Assembly (NCBI RefSeq): GCF_964199755.1
Contig: NC_133898.1
Location: forward strand, 130,632,224-130,696,223
DNA length: 64,000 nucleotides
Direction of reading: 5' to 3'
Origin: Larus michahellis
Lineage: Eukaryota; Chordata; Aves; Charadriiformes; Laridae
Translations under genes and position numbers: made by a program
The notes under the pieces: model-generated
Databases searched by the model: none
Told to the model about the DNA's origin: nothing
Seen by the model: the letters and a program-made list of their open reading frames with translations, nothing else
In this document: piece by piece, positions 12,967 through 24,269 of the stretch
Numbering within the stretch: the first letter of the stretch is position 1
Layout: every line of letters begins with the position of its first letter

Positions 12967-13012
12967 CCCACCGCCGGACCTCGGGCTGCTTCTCCGCGCT
13001 CTCCGGGCTCAT
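12967..13012 (-). other. STMN4: STMN4 first exon, ATG-containing, possibly encoding an N-terminal extension
   Basis: An ATG at 13012, directly preceded by an in-frame TAA, opens a frame MSPESAEKQPEVRRWG that runs into a consensus donor (GTGAGT at 12966-12961). Splicing to the acceptor at 8940-8942, which has a strong pyrimidine tract, continues in frame through TLLLQTPKDLHA into the usual MTLAAYKEK start. The full extension is 28 residues. The first ATG has T at -3 and A at +4, a weak context; the second has G at -3. Most ribosomes may therefore use the downstream start, and this exon may serve mainly as 5' UTR. Confidence 0.6.
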
Positions 13013-13059
13013 TTAACGCGGGGCGCGGGGGTCTGCGCGGAGCATCCCAGGCGGGGCGG

Positions 13060-13215
13060 GAGCGGGGGGGGCTCCCAGCGCCTCCCCCCTCCATCCCCTC
13101 CCCTCGCCCCCCCCCTAAATGACATCACCTCCCCGGCCGGCGATTGGCGCAGCAGCGCCGCCGCCCCTGATTGGCCGGGGGACTGTGCGAACCGGGGACC
13201 AGCCCGGTGACATCA
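13060..13215 (-). promoter_or_regulatory. STMN4: STMN4 promoter: two CCAAT boxes and two TGATGTCA sites
   Basis: Immediately upstream of the first exon the minus strand has CCAAT boxes at 13143-13147 and 13170-13174 and CRE/ATF-like TGATGTCA sites at 13120-13127 and 13208-13215, in GC-rich sequence without an obvious TATA box. The position and composition fit a CpG-type promoter for STMN4. The start site itself is not determinable here. Confidence 0.6.
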
Positions 13216-13246
13216 CGCCCAGCAGCTATTTTCGGGGCTGGGCCCG

Positions 13247-13441
13247 AAAAAAAAAAATGAAAAAAAAAAAAATTAAAAAAAAAAATAAAAAAAAAATAAA
13301 AGGGGAAAAAAAAGGAGAAAAAAATTAAGAATTAAACCCGATATTTTTAATTTTTTTAATTTTTTTTTTCCTAATAAAATCCTAGGGGAGAGATAAAAAA
13401 AAAAAAGGACATTAAAAAAAGGGAGGGAAAAAAAAATTATA
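13247..13441. repeat. A-rich low-complexity block upstream of the STMN4 promoter
   Basis: About 190 bp of A-runs broken by single G, T or C, with one T-rich centre (13340-13372), inside otherwise GC-rich sequence. It ends in TTATAAAAGGCGGGGG, which looks like a plus-strand TATA box but may simply be the edge of the block. Confidence 0.75.
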
Positions 13442-15838
13442 AAAGGCGGGGGAGGGGGTGGGTAAGGGGCTGGATTCGGCCCAAAAAAGCGGTTTTTGGG
13501 GGGGTTCTGGGGGGAAGACGATGGGGTGAAAGGGCTGAGCGCAGGGTGGAAGGGAAGCTCCAGCTTTCTGATGGAGCAGGACAAAGCTGGAGAGGGACAA
13601 AGTGACAAAGAAGGGGACTGGGAGGGTTTAACAGAGCCCCGGTGGCAGCTCCAAAGGGGACAACCCCCCCCCAGCTCCGCTCCCCTGGACCCCACGCAGG
13701 ATGTGGGGTGTCCTCTCCGTACTGGGGAGCGATGGGGTGCCTTCTCCATCCTCCCGGGACGTGTCCCAAGCCTGGCGTGACCGGTTCCCAGCCCCGAAGC
13801 CACGTGAGGACCCGTTTTCCTCCTCCAAACCGGGCAATGGGACCTCAGAGAGGCCGAGTCCCAGATCCCGAAACTATTCTGGTGCGACGCCGGGGCGAGT
13901 GGGGGGGTCCCCGGGGAGCCCCGCCAGAGCCAGGGCATCTCTCAGGCTTGTGTCCTTCCCAAAACCCGACTCTCCTTCCCCCAGCTCCGCTTTGTCCCGG
14001 CCTATTTATCACCGACGGCTCCGTCTGATGGCGAGCACGAGCCCGGCACCTCCGGGGAACCGTGCGGGTATATTTAGGCACCGGTCCCCGCCGTTACGCC
14101 AAGAGCATCAGGGCAGTTGTGGGGGGAGGTAGTTCCCCCCTCCCGCGCCCTGGAAAACGAATCTAGGGTGGCTTTGTAAAGCCCGTGGCCTCAGGACACG
14201 GGGAAGGACAGGGTGACCCAGCTGGAAACTGGGGGGTGACAGCGCCTGGGTGACACCGCAGCTCGTGGTGGGGCGTCTGTGACACATCCCGGTGGAACTC
14301 AACGGGGCAAGGCGTCCCTCCCGAAGGATTCTCCGATGGTGGGGCGATGAGCGAGCTCCGCGCAGGACTGCCCCCCCCCCCCCAAGCTCGGCAGGGTTTG
14401 GGTGCCCGTGGGACACGCGAGGAGGTGCAGAGGGGACAGAGCACAGCCCCGAGACCGAGGGGGCCAAGGGGACGAAAGAGTTGAGGCGCAGCAGCCAAGT
14501 GGGGGACAAAGAGCCATTGTGGGGACCCATGTGGCCGCAGGACGGTCCCCGCCGTGGCTGGCACCGGGATGTGTGACACCCCGCGGTGGGGGGGTGCAGG
14601 GGGCTCTGCTCAAATGCTCCTTTGAGCTCCCCACGGGTTCTGGTTCAGGGCACAAACCCCTCCTGCCCCGCCATGTTGATGGCCACAGGCTACCTGCATG
14701 GCTGGCTGCGGTCGCTGGAGCTGGAGGAGATGCTGGGAGCCCTGGGGGGGTCACATCTGGAGGTGCCTCCTTGTCCCCCAGCTCCACAGGATCAGCGTTT
14801 GGGGGGGACAGAGCTTGGTTTGAGCTCCTGGAGCCCCTGTGTAAGGCTGTGGCTCTGGGGACGCTTGGTGGCCACCATCCCCTAAGGGCTGTCACCCTCC
14901 ACCCCGCAGAGCCTCCCGGGGACCGCTCTGCTCCGGCAGCACGTGCTGCTCTAAAATAAAGGCGGCGCAGGAAAAAGGAGGCCAAGGAGATTTGGGTCTC
15001 CCCAGGGCGATGGGGACTGCAGGCTGCCACAGGCCACCACCCGTCCCCAGGGTGTCAGCCTGGCGTGGGGCTGTCCCCAGCTCCGGGGTGGGACACGGCA
15101 GGAGGTGGCTTGGGGGGAGCTTGGTTATGGAGCCAGGCTGATGCTGGCGGGGGAAAGAGCCCCAGCAGCAGAGGATGCTCTCAGAGGGAAGCCTTGCGCC
15201 ATTGAGTCTCACTGGGATGTGTCATAGATGCCCCACCATGTGTCACACAGGGGATGTCACCCCCCTTTCCAGCTGGGTCACCCTGCGGCCAGAGGAGGCC
15301 ATGGGAGGTGAAGGGTTTGCCTCCTCCCATGGCTGCAGCATGCTGGCTTCGGGAAACTTGCTCTGCATCCCAGTACCAGCGTCCAAACCCTTCCCGGCAC
15401 AGGCTGGGGGGGGTGGGAGAGATGGGGGGAACCTTTCGCCATGGGACCCATCTGCAGCCTGTGGTCCATGGGCCTGGAGCACAAGGACAGCCATGCAGGA
15501 GGGTCCCTGTGTCCTGGGAGGGACGCGGCACCCAAGGGAGACCCTAAGGATGGGGAGAGGGTACATGATGTCCCCCGCCCCGCCAAGCCCTTTCCCACGC
15601 TTCAACTGTGCTGGGGGTGGGGGGGTTGCAGGTCTGGACGTGGGCTCTGCATCCCCCTCCCCCTGGATTCCTCTCTCAGGACAACTCCAGCCTCCCCCCA
15701 GAGGCTCAGCATCCCCAGATCCTTCAAGGAAGGAGACCCACGGGGTTGGGTCTTCCGAAGGATTCCTGGCCCTGGGAAGAGCTGGAGCAGATCCCGGCCA
15801 TCACTCCCAGGGCACGGGCTTAGCCCCAACCCGCCTGT
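13442..15838. other. GC-rich intergenic sequence, no gene recognised
   Basis: Open frames exist on both strands, but none has family resemblance or paired splice sites that I can support. The base composition alone explains the lack of stop codons. Confidence 0.4.
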
Positions 15839-16200
15839 CCCAGCGCTGGGGACCCGGTGCAGGATGTGTCCCCAGGACCCTGCATCCCCCCCGGCTGCCC
15901 CAGCGCTGGGGACCCGGTGCAGGATGTGTCCCCAGGACCCTGCATCCCCCCCGGCTGCCCCAGCGCTGGGGACCCGGTGCAGGATGTGTCCCCAGGACCC
16001 TGCATCCCCCCCGGCTGCCCCAGCGCTGGGGACCCGGTGCAGGATGTGTCCCCAGGACCCTGCATCCCCCCCGGCTGCCCCAGCGCTGGGGACCCGGTGC
16101 AGGATGTGTCCCCAGGACCCTGCATCCCCCCCGGCTGCCCCAGCGCTGGGGACCCGGTGCAGGATGTGTCCCCAGGACCCTGCATCCCCCCCGGCTGCCC
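15839..16200. repeat. Six identical 60-bp tandem repeats
   Basis: Six successive units of exactly 60 bp, 15841-15900 through 16141-16200, are identical in the sequence given. Each begins CAGCGCTGGGGACCCGGTGC. Because 60 is a multiple of three and the unit lacks stops, every frame shows a 20-residue repeating peptide. That is a property of the array, not evidence for a protein. Perfect identity means very recent expansion, active homogenisation, or an assembly artefact. Confidence 0.95.
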
Positions 16201-16402
16201 GAGGGCTCCACACCCCCCGGGAAACCTCCTTTGTTGGCGGGGGGTGGTGTGTGTGTCCCCCAACTTCGTCCCCATCCCTCCGGGATGCGCCGTGCCCCGG
16301 CGCTGGCTGGTACCCGGGGAGAGGGAGGGCGAGGGGGGGCGGGGGGGGGGGGGGGGAGGGAGGCGGGGAAAAGGTGCTGTCCTCCCTCGGATTGGGCAGA
16401 AA

Positions 16403-16475
16403 TGACATCACCGCCGGGCTGCCAGCCAATGGGAGAGCCGCCTGCTCCTCCGAAATATCGCCCGTCCCTATAAAT
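16403..16475 (+). promoter_or_regulatory. Plus-strand core promoter candidate: CRE-like, CCAAT and TATA in order
   Basis: TGACATCA (16403-16410), CCAAT (16426-16430) and TATAAAT (16469-16475) occur in the order and spacing of a classical polymerase II promoter, predicting a start near 16500 on the plus strand. A reverse-orientation CCAAT is at 16391-16395. The phrase AATGACATCACC is shared with the STMN4 promoter at about 13118-13129. No coding exon was identified downstream, so any product would be a non-coding or unrecognised transcript. Confidence 0.5.
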
Positions 16476-18340
16476 CAAGGGGGGGGAGATGCGGGGGGGG
16501 GGGGGGTTCAGTACAGTCTGATGTGGGGGGGCGTGTGTGTGTGTGGGGGGGCTTCATTGCAGCAGCCCCCAGCCCTCCCCTGCTTGGATTCACGCCCCCT
16601 TTCCCCCACCCCACCCGTGGACCAGGGGTTCCAGGGTGGATGGGGATGGGCATCCCGAGCATCCTGGATGCTGTCGATCCCCATCCTCCTGAGGAGCCGC
16701 CAAAAACGATGCTAAAAAAACGCTAGTGCTACCAATAATAATAATAATGATTTATGAGATCCTTCTAATTGCTGCGAGGAGGAAGGTCTGAGCCTGGAAA
16801 AGGTCCTGCCGGTACCCAGCGTGTCCCCGGGTGGGATCTCAGGATGCGATGGCTGCGGAGGAGGGTCCCAGGGAAAACCCGCCTGTTCCTTATGGGAGGT
16901 TCCCCCAAATTTGTGCTCCAATGTCGGATGCGCGAGCAAACGTTCAGTCCCGGGGAGACACCACCCGCGGCTGCAGGGTTTAACTCCCCGCTTAAAGCCG
17001 GTTCTCTGCCCCTGTGGGGATGGGATTGAGCTCAGGGGGAGACGCAGGTACCATTTATTACACTAAAAAAAAAAACCCGCGGAGGCTTGGGGAGCCGAGC
17101 AGTTCATTAATTCATGTTGCCTCCTGCAAAGCAATTTTTCACGAAACGCTTCAGAAAAAAAAAAAGTCAAAACGCTTCAGTTTCGCCATCCAAAGCGATG
17201 CCTCATTTCACCCTTTATTGCCGTTTTTATGCCAGGCACCTGCTCTGGCAGCCGCGGGAGGGAAACGCTCCCTTTGGGCCTGGCAAAGAGAAATTCCTCG
17301 TCCTGCTCCAGCCCTGGCGACTCAAAGGAGCTTCGCCGGCTTTTTATTATTCCCAAATAACGCCTTAATTGTGCCTCAGTTGGCTGCGGGGTGCCCAAAT
17401 TCCCAGGCGCCGCCAGCTTTTTGGGAGGCGACGGGCAGCATCGGGACGCGGCGCAGGGAGGCAGATGGGATGCTCGGGCTGATGTTCCTCCTTTCCCCGT
17501 ATCCGGGGATTGCTCGGCTGGAGATAGATAACGTCACCCGACGTAAGGGAGGCGGAGGACCCCCGGGGTCGCCCCCGCACCGCACGCCTCCGTCAGCTCC
17601 CTTTTGTTTTTCCGCCACCAGCTCTCGTTCCTAAGGAGCATCCTATGCAGATGGCGAGAAACCATGGAAACCAGCCGCTAATAGCGGCATCCCGCCAGCG
17701 AGGTCCCGGCCGGGCACCGTGGCCCACCAGGCACCCTCCCTGTCCCCAGGCCACCACCTTTCAACCCCCAGCGCTCACCAGGATGGAGGAAAAAGCCTTT
17801 TTGGCACGTTATGATGGGGCTGGACCCAGCCCGGGGTGGCAGAGGGGGGGGGTTTTTTTGCCTCCCTTCATCCCACCTCCGAGCCCCCTCCTCCACCTCC
17901 GAAGACCAACCGCGCGTCATCCCCTGAGTCCCGGAGCTGGGGATTTATGGAAAAGCCCCTCGGAGGGGTAAAAGCCGCAGGGAGAAGGGTTGGAGGAGAT
18001 GGGTTGTTACTCTCAAGGATGTCCCCCTTCATGGTTTTTCTTGCCGAGGGGAAACGCACGCTTCTGCCTGCATCTGTCAGGCCGTGCGGGACCTCACCGT
18101 CCCCAAGGTCTGTGGGCAAAAGCCACCGTCCCCTGCTTCACCCACCGCAGGGAGACTTGGAGCCCTGCAAGCTGCAACGCTCGTAGAAGCTTGGAAAAGC
18201 CCCCAGGTGATTTAATTTACTATTTCCAGCCCCCCGGCACCTCCCCGAGACCTTCTCAGCTTTGATCCACGACGGAGAGGGGCAGGAAAGGAGCCAGGGC
18301 AATTGAGGCAGAGAAGTGCGGAGCCATACGAGAACAGCCG
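16476..18340. other. Intergenic sequence between the candidate promoter and TRIM35
   Basis: It holds a short (AAT)n run (16735-16749) and otherwise unassigned sequence. No exon or element is recognised. Confidence 0.4.
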
Positions 18341-18344
18341 CATG

Positions 18345-18350
18345 TTTATT
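18345..18350 (-). terminator. TRIM35: TRIM35 polyadenylation signal AATAAA
   Basis: The plus strand TTTATT, in CATGTTTATTAATG, gives AATAAA about 150 bp after the TRIM35 stop codon on the minus strand, implying a short 3' UTR. Confidence 0.6.
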
Positions 18351-18497
18351 AATGATTTAAAAAAAAAAAAAATGAAGCAATACATACATACATACTTTTT
18401 GCCCCCCCTTTTTTTTTTTTCCAAAGGAAAGTTGAAATAAAGCACCTGGACAACTCCAAATGCAGGCAGAGGCAGTGGCAGCAGGAGATGGTGGCCC

Positions 18498-21400
18498 CTA
18501 GACGGGGACATCCTCATGGACACGGACCCGGAGGGGACAGATGCGGAGCGCTTTGGGCAGCGTGCCCTCCGGCCGCGCCCCCACGTAAAAATAAGGGAAG
18601 ACGGTGCCGCCGAACTTCTCGTGGAAGGTGTAGATGTGGGTCTGGGCGTCGGCGTCGTAGAAGGAAAGCTCCCCTTCGTTGCAGTCCAGCTCCACCCGGA
18701 TCCGCCTCAGGTCGCCCACCACCACCTCCGAACGCGCCAGGTTGGATGCTTGGCACGTCTCGCTGTCCTTCCCAGGCAAGTGGTAGATGTACCAGAAGCC
18801 GGAGCGAGCATCGTGGTGCAAGCTCCAGCGGGTGCCACCGCAGGGCCGGGCCACCCCCACCCGCCAGTTTGTGATGCCACCCAGGTCCACCTCCCAGGTG
18901 TGGAAGCCAGTGGAGAAGCCGCGGGAGCCCAGGATGCAGGGGGCCGAGGCGAAGCGCTCGGGGTTCTCCACCAGCAGCTTGTAGCCCTCGTTGGTGATGC
19001 TGGTGAGGTCCTCAGACACCGAGAGCCAGCAGCCCGCGGAGTTGGGGTTGAAGCTGAAGGGGACTGTGGTGGGGACATGCGTGTTAGGAGCCTGGCTCAC
19101 TGCAGGGATGAGCTTAGAGGGGGCACCACGGCCCTGAAGGTATCCATCCCTCCCTAACCCACCTCACCACGGAGAAATGCACCCTCCAGGGCTTCCCTTT
19201 TGGGGTGTAAGTGCCCCAGAGCACCCTCTGTGCTCTCCAGTTCTCTTCCCCAAGGCTCATCAGCCGTGGGCATGGCTGCTCCATGCTCCTCTTCTCTCCT
19301 GCACCCACCACCCCTGGGGCTGCCCCATGCAAAGGTTACTTTAGCCATAGAATCACAGAATGGTTTGGGTCAGAAGGGACCTTAAAGGCCACCCAGTGGC
19401 ACCCCCTGCCCTGGGCAGGGACACCTCCCACCAGCCCAGGTTGCTCCAAGCCCCGGCCAACCTGGCCTTGAACCCCTCCAGGGATGGGGCAGCCACAGCT
19501 TCTCTGGGCAACCTGGGCCAGGGGCTCACCCCGCTCACACCAAAGGATTTCTTCACAATATCTCATCCAAATCTCCCCTCTTCCAGTGTAAAACCCTTCC
19601 CCCTCGTCCCACGGCTCCCCTCCCTGCTCCAGAGTCCCTCCCCAGCTTTCCTGGAGCCCCTTGAGGGACTGGCAGGGGCTGGAAGGTCTCCGCGGAGCCT
19701 TCTCTTCTCCAGGCTGAACCCCCCCAGCTCTCTCAGCCTGTCCTCCCAGCAGAGGGGCTCCAGCCCTCCCAGCATCTCCGGGGCCTCCTCTGGCCCCGCT
19801 CCAACACCTCCGTGTCTCTCCTGTGCCGAGGCCCCAGCGCTGGAGGCAGCACTGCAGGGGGGTCTCCCCCGAGCGCAGCAGAGGGGCAGAATCCCCCCCT
19901 CGCCCTGCTGCCCACGCTGCTGGGGATGCAGCCCAGGCTGCGGGGGGGTATCTGGGCTGCCAGCGCACGGTGCCAGCTCATGGCCAGCTTTTCATCCACC
20001 AGCCCTGGGACAACCACCCTTCGGGGAGGACCCACGTGTCCCCAAGGCCCAGCACCTCACCTACGGTGATGGTATCCAGCATCTTCTTCCACACGTTGTA
20101 CTGCAGCGAGCCCAGGTACTTGGCGACATCGAGGAGCATCCCTGAGGGCACAGCCTCGGGCTCCTCGGCCGTGCAGGCGATCCTTGGGCAGGGGCGGAGG
20201 ACGGAGACGGGTCAAGGATGGAGGAAGAGTCTGGGCTGGGTCTCCTGGCACCTTGTGTTTTGGAAGGGACTTCCCCACCAGCACCCCACACCTCCTCGTG
20301 GGCTTTCCCCATAGCTTGCTCTCACCCCAGGAAGGTGGTGAATCACCCCAGGAGGGTCCCAGTACCAAATTCCCCCCACCATCAGGGTTTTAACGCTTCC
20401 CCCAGGACCTGCAATGCTTCTCTGTGTCAGGATGGACCCCCATCCTGCCCGGAGGCACCCTGGGGTGCTGCCTGGCCTCGGGGACCCCCAGCACCGCCTT
20501 CTGCTGGAGCACCAAGAGGGGACACAGGGCTACAGGAACTCAGTTGGGGCAGAGACCTTGCAGAAGACCCTGTTCAGCCCCATGGAGGGGGTGCCCCCGA
20601 GCCCCCAGTGTGACCAGGCAGGGGACATATCGGGGACCGGGACTTACCTGCGCTTGCGGTTCTTGTGGCTCTGAAAGAGAAGGAGACACCGGGCCATCAG
20701 ATCCCAAATTACGGGGGGGTCACGGGGGCTTGCAAATGCCCAAAGCATCACCCAGCGCCCTGCTCGCACCCCGGCAGGGGCAGGAGGGTGCCACAGCGAG
20801 GGTGACACCCCGCAGGGTACGGGGCAGCACCCCGGCGGGGCCGTACCATGAGGAAGGTGTAGTCGTCCTCCTTGAGGTCCGCCTGGAGCTGGAGGGCTTC
20901 GTTGAGCAGGGCCTGTCTCTCCTTCGCCAGCCGCCTCATCTTGCCCTCGATGAGGCCGCGCTTGTGCCGCGTCTCCTCCTGCAGCTGGGCCAGCAGCGCC
21001 TTCTCCTCGCCCCGCAGGAACTCGTGCAGCTTCTCAAACTCCTTCCTGATCCGCTCCTCCAACCGTACCTCTTCCACCTGCCCCATATGGGGATGTCACC
21101 ACCTCCCTTCGGAGCCCCCGGCTCCCCTTGGCTCCCCCCCCATCCATCCCCCTAAACGCTCCTCCGGAGTCCTCCGACCAGCTCCACAGCTCAGGAACTC
21201 ACTGGGACCACGCTGCCCTCCCAAAATCAACGTGTGCCAGCTGACACAGCAGCCCCAACCCCATCCCTCTGGTCCCCAATTCCCCATCCGAGTCCTTTCC
21301 TCCCCTCCAGCATCCCTCCCCGCTCAGGGGCGGAGCAGCCCAGCATGGGTGCAGCGCTCCACTCCATTCCCAGCCGCATTCCTGCCTGGGGTGTGTACAT

Positions 21401-23001
21401 GCATGTGCATACATGTCCACACATGTGTCAGGATCGGGCCCGTTGCCTGCCCGCCCGCCAGGAGGTACCACGCACCTGGTTGTGTTTGGAAATGGACTCG
21501 TAGGAGCGATGCACGGCCCAGAAATCCTTCACCTTATCCCGCAGGGAGGTCTCCATGTACTTCAGCTTGGCCTGCGGGGAGGACATGCCTTCAGCACCCT
21601 CGCAAACCTACGCCCGGGGTTCCCAGTGCGGAAAGACAAGAGCCCCAAACCCAGGAGGAGGAGGTTAAGCAGGATCCTTGCTCCATCCACCCTTTCCCCT
21701 CCGGCGGCCAAGCTCCAGGGTCAGTTCCACGCTGACCCATCGTGTCCGCACCAGACGCGACGGCTCAAAGCAGCGAGGCAGAGGGGAGCTTTGCTCCACG
21801 GCGAATCCTCCCCCTCTGTTTTTAAGCCCTTCTGAGGCCGCGCCGTCAAGCCCCTGCCTGCCCCCGGCAGCCGGCCAAGCCTTGCGAAACATCAGCCCCG
21901 CGGCCGCCCCGCCACATTTGAAATCTGGCCAGTTTCCCGCGGGCTGAGTCAGGCCGGGAAACGCGGCGGGTGCTGGCAGGATGCCCGTCTCCTCCTCTTC
22001 CTCCTCCCCGCGCAGCCACGGCCCCGTCCTGCCCCGTGGGGCTCGGGGCTGCCTCCCCATCCCGCATCCCTCCCCGGCTGGGGGAATTGTGCAACCTTCC
22101 CCCCCTGGGGTCCCATCCCAAATAGGCTCCCAACCCCGAGGCGCTGCTGCAATAACCAGTTGCTGCAACAACCAGCGCGGCCGAATCCAGCCCAGCGGAG
22201 GGTGAACGAGCCAAAGAAAGGCGGGGACCGGGACAAAACCCTGGGAGCATCACCCCGCTCCCCCCTCCTGCGGGGCAAAGGGCTGTGCCCCCAGGGGATG
22301 GGGTGGCCCTGGGTAATTATTAGGCAGGGAGAGCGTGGGGCGGCGATGCGGCAGGGGCACTCCCGTGGGGGACGCACCCTCGGCAGCGTGGCATCTTTCA
22401 TCCCGGCACGCCGGCAGGCACAACCACGCCGGGCACGAGCCAAAGCCGTGCGTTGGCAAGTTTGTGCCACGGCCTGCGTGGGTTGTACCCCTCTAGACAC
22501 TGGGGTCCATCTCCGTGCCATCTATCCCCCCCCCACCCTTCCCGGAGCATCCCTCACCCTGAAATCCGCCGCCACCTCCTGCACCAGCCGCATCTTGTGC
22601 CCTTCGTGCTGCTTGGAGCTCTGGCAGACGAAGCACGCCAGCTCCTTGTCCTCCAGGCAGAAGAGTTTGGCTTCTTCTTGATGCAGGGGGCAGAGGACGG
22701 ACGCCCGGCCCTGCGACTGTCCTTCCTCCTTGAGGATCATCTCTACCAGGTTGTTGAGGGTGTGGTTGACGCGGAGGTCGTCGAAGGAGGAGGTCTCCTT
22801 GCAGACGGGGCACACGTGGTGCCGATGCTCCCAGGAGCGGCTCACGCAGGCCTTGCAGAAGTTGTGGCCGCAGCAAAGCGTCACGGCTTCACGGAAAGGC
22901 TCGTAGCAGATGGGACACAGCAGTTCCTCCTTGAAGGTGGCCGTGGAGGACGAGGCCGAGGCCACCGAGCTGCTGGTTGAGGGTCTGGCTTCCTTCTCCA
23001 T
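18498..23001 (-). CDS. TRIM35: TRIM35, RING/B-box/coiled-coil/PRY-SPRY E3 ubiquitin ligase
   Basis: Six coding exons (minus): 22558-23001, 21476-21571, 20847-21077, 20648-20670 (23-nt micro-exon), 20061-20182, 18498-19063. Lengths sum to 1482 nt, giving 493 aa, the size of human TRIM35. The RING spans residues 29-67 (CPIC...CGHNFC...CPVC) and the B-box 2 about residues 104-135 (CPLH...CLED...CFVC...HEGH). The coiled coil follows, with motifs RLEERIRKEFEKLHEFLRGE and KEDDYTFLM. The PRY-SPRY begins near residue 306 (VPFSFNPNSAGCWLSVSEDL) and contains FHTWEVDLGG, RSGFWYIYH, GELSFYDAD and FPYFYVGA. Proteins of this family ubiquitinate substrates bound by the SPRY domain; mammalian TRIM35 has been linked to pyruvate kinase M2 and interferon regulatory factor 7 control. 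All zinc ligands are present and nothing looks broken. A CR1 sits in the last intron. The first coding exon has an AG acceptor just before the ATG, so a 5' UTR exon lies upstream. Confidence 0.97.
19345..20010 (-). mobile_element. CR1 LINE 3' fragment in TRIM35 last intron
   Basis: The plus strand shows the complement of a CR1 3' end (ATAGAATCACAGAATGG, then AGAAGGGACCTTAAAGG) running back into the C-terminal reverse-transcriptase coding region. It belongs to the same subfamily as the copy at 62205-62665, which matches it closely for more than 400 bp. The copy is 5'-truncated and in minus orientation, the same as the host gene. Confidence 0.9.
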
Positions 23002-23279
23002 GTCACTGTGGAGAGACGGGATGGAAGGATGGAGGGATTGGGGCTTTCCGGGAGCCCCAGCTTGGAAAAACAGCCCCGTTCCTGATGCAATCGGTTTCCT
23101 GCCTGTGACTCACCCCGCAGCTCCCTCCCCGGGCAGCCACCCGCCTGAGTGACACCGTCCCGGGCCACTGGCAGCCGCCAAGGGCGGGCAGGCTCCGGCG
23201 GGGCCGCGGGAAAGGGCCCGGGGGCGACCGGACGCTGTCTGGGACTTGCCGTGGTCCCGCAGCCCAGCCCCGGGTCCGC

Positions 23280-23960
23280 CCCGGTGCTCGGACCCCCCCC
23301 TCACTCCCGGTGCTCTCCCCCAGTTCCCAGAGCGGAACCTTCACCCCTTGGTGCCCCGACCGGGACCCCCAGACCCCGGGGCAGCGCCGGGACCCGGCCC
23401 GGGATCCCCGGTGCTCGCCCCCGGTGCCAGGACTTGGCTCCCCAATCCTGTGTCTGCCCCGGCCCTAAACCCCCGCTCCGGTGCCCCGACCGGGACTCTC
23501 AGCCCCCAGGGCAGTCCCAGACCGGGACCCCCAGCCCCAGGGTCTGCCCCAGACCCGGACCCCACCCCTAGGAATGCACCGGTGCCCGGCCCCGGCCCCC
23601 CAGCCCTGGCCCTCCAGCCCCTGGGATGCTCCCGTGGCCGGACCCCCAGCGCCCGGGGTAGCCCCGGTGCCCCAACCTCGGTGCTGTTCCTGTGCCCGGA
23701 CCGGGACCCCCAGCTCCAGGGCTGCTCCGGTGCCGGGACCCCCAGCGCCCGGGGTAGCCCCGGACCGGGACCCCCAGCGCCCGTCCGGCGTAGCCCCGGA
23801 CCCGGGACCCCCAGCGCCCGCCCGGGGTAGCCCCGGACTCCCACTCCCGGGGGCGCTCCGATTCCCGGACCGGACCCCCTACCTCCAGGGCTACTCCAGT
23901 GCCCGGACTCCAGCCCACGGGGCAGCCCCGGTATCCGAACCCCCGCGCTTCCCGGTGCCC
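23280..23960. repeat. GC-rich degenerate minisatellite upstream of TRIM35 exon 2
   Basis: Phrases such as CCGGACCGGGACCCCCAGC, GCCCGGGGTAGCCCCGG and CGGTGCCCGGA recur irregularly for about 650 bp in the 5' intron of TRIM35. It is extremely GC-rich and lacks stops in several frames. Confidence 0.75.
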
Positions 23961-23999
23961 GTGCATGGCGGGGGGGTGCTCAGTACCGTGCACGCCGCG

Positions 24000-24030
24000 G
24001 GGGGGGGGGGGGTGGGGGGTGGGGGGGGAG
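24000..24030 (+). repeat. G-run block beside the TRIM35 5' exon
   Basis: Runs of G separated by single T just downstream (minus-strand sense) of the predicted TRIM35 first donor; a potential G-quadruplex on the non-template strand. Confidence 0.6.
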
Positions 24031-24039
24031 TGTCCCTAC

Positions 24040-24240
24040 CTTGCCGAGGGCGGGAGGCAGCTCTTGCAGTGGCCCCTCCGCCGCGACGAGCGGAGGGGGG
24101 CTCGGGCGTGGGCGTGCGCCTGCGGCATCCCGGTACCGGGGCTCGTCCGGTGCTGGCGGCAGCGAGGGCACCCGGCGGGGCGGGACGGGGCGGGACGGGG
24201 CGGGCTGCGGCCGCCGGGGAGGGCCCTCCCCCGGGCACGG
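24040..24240 (-). other. TRIM35: Probable TRIM35 non-coding first exon and CpG-rich promoter
   Basis: The minus strand has a consensus donor (CAAG then GTAGGGAC, boundary at 24040/24039) in a very CpG-dense stretch with tandem GGGGCGGGAC-type Sp1 boxes (24176-24210). An acceptor (CTCTCCACAG) lies just upstream of the TRIM35 ATG near 23006. Together these suggest a 5' UTR exon here. The transcription start is a guess. Confidence 0.5.
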
Positions 24241-24269
24241 CCCTCCCCCGCCCCACTGCCCCCTCTCCG

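Noticed and set aside
15175-16715. Several overlapping frames of 150-430 codons on both strands
   Set aside because: They are produced by the six identical 60-bp units, whose length is a multiple of three and which contain no stops.
22522-23168. Alternative starts and frames over TRIM35 exon 1
   Set aside because: Only the frame starting at 23001 carries the RING and B-box; the others are shadows.
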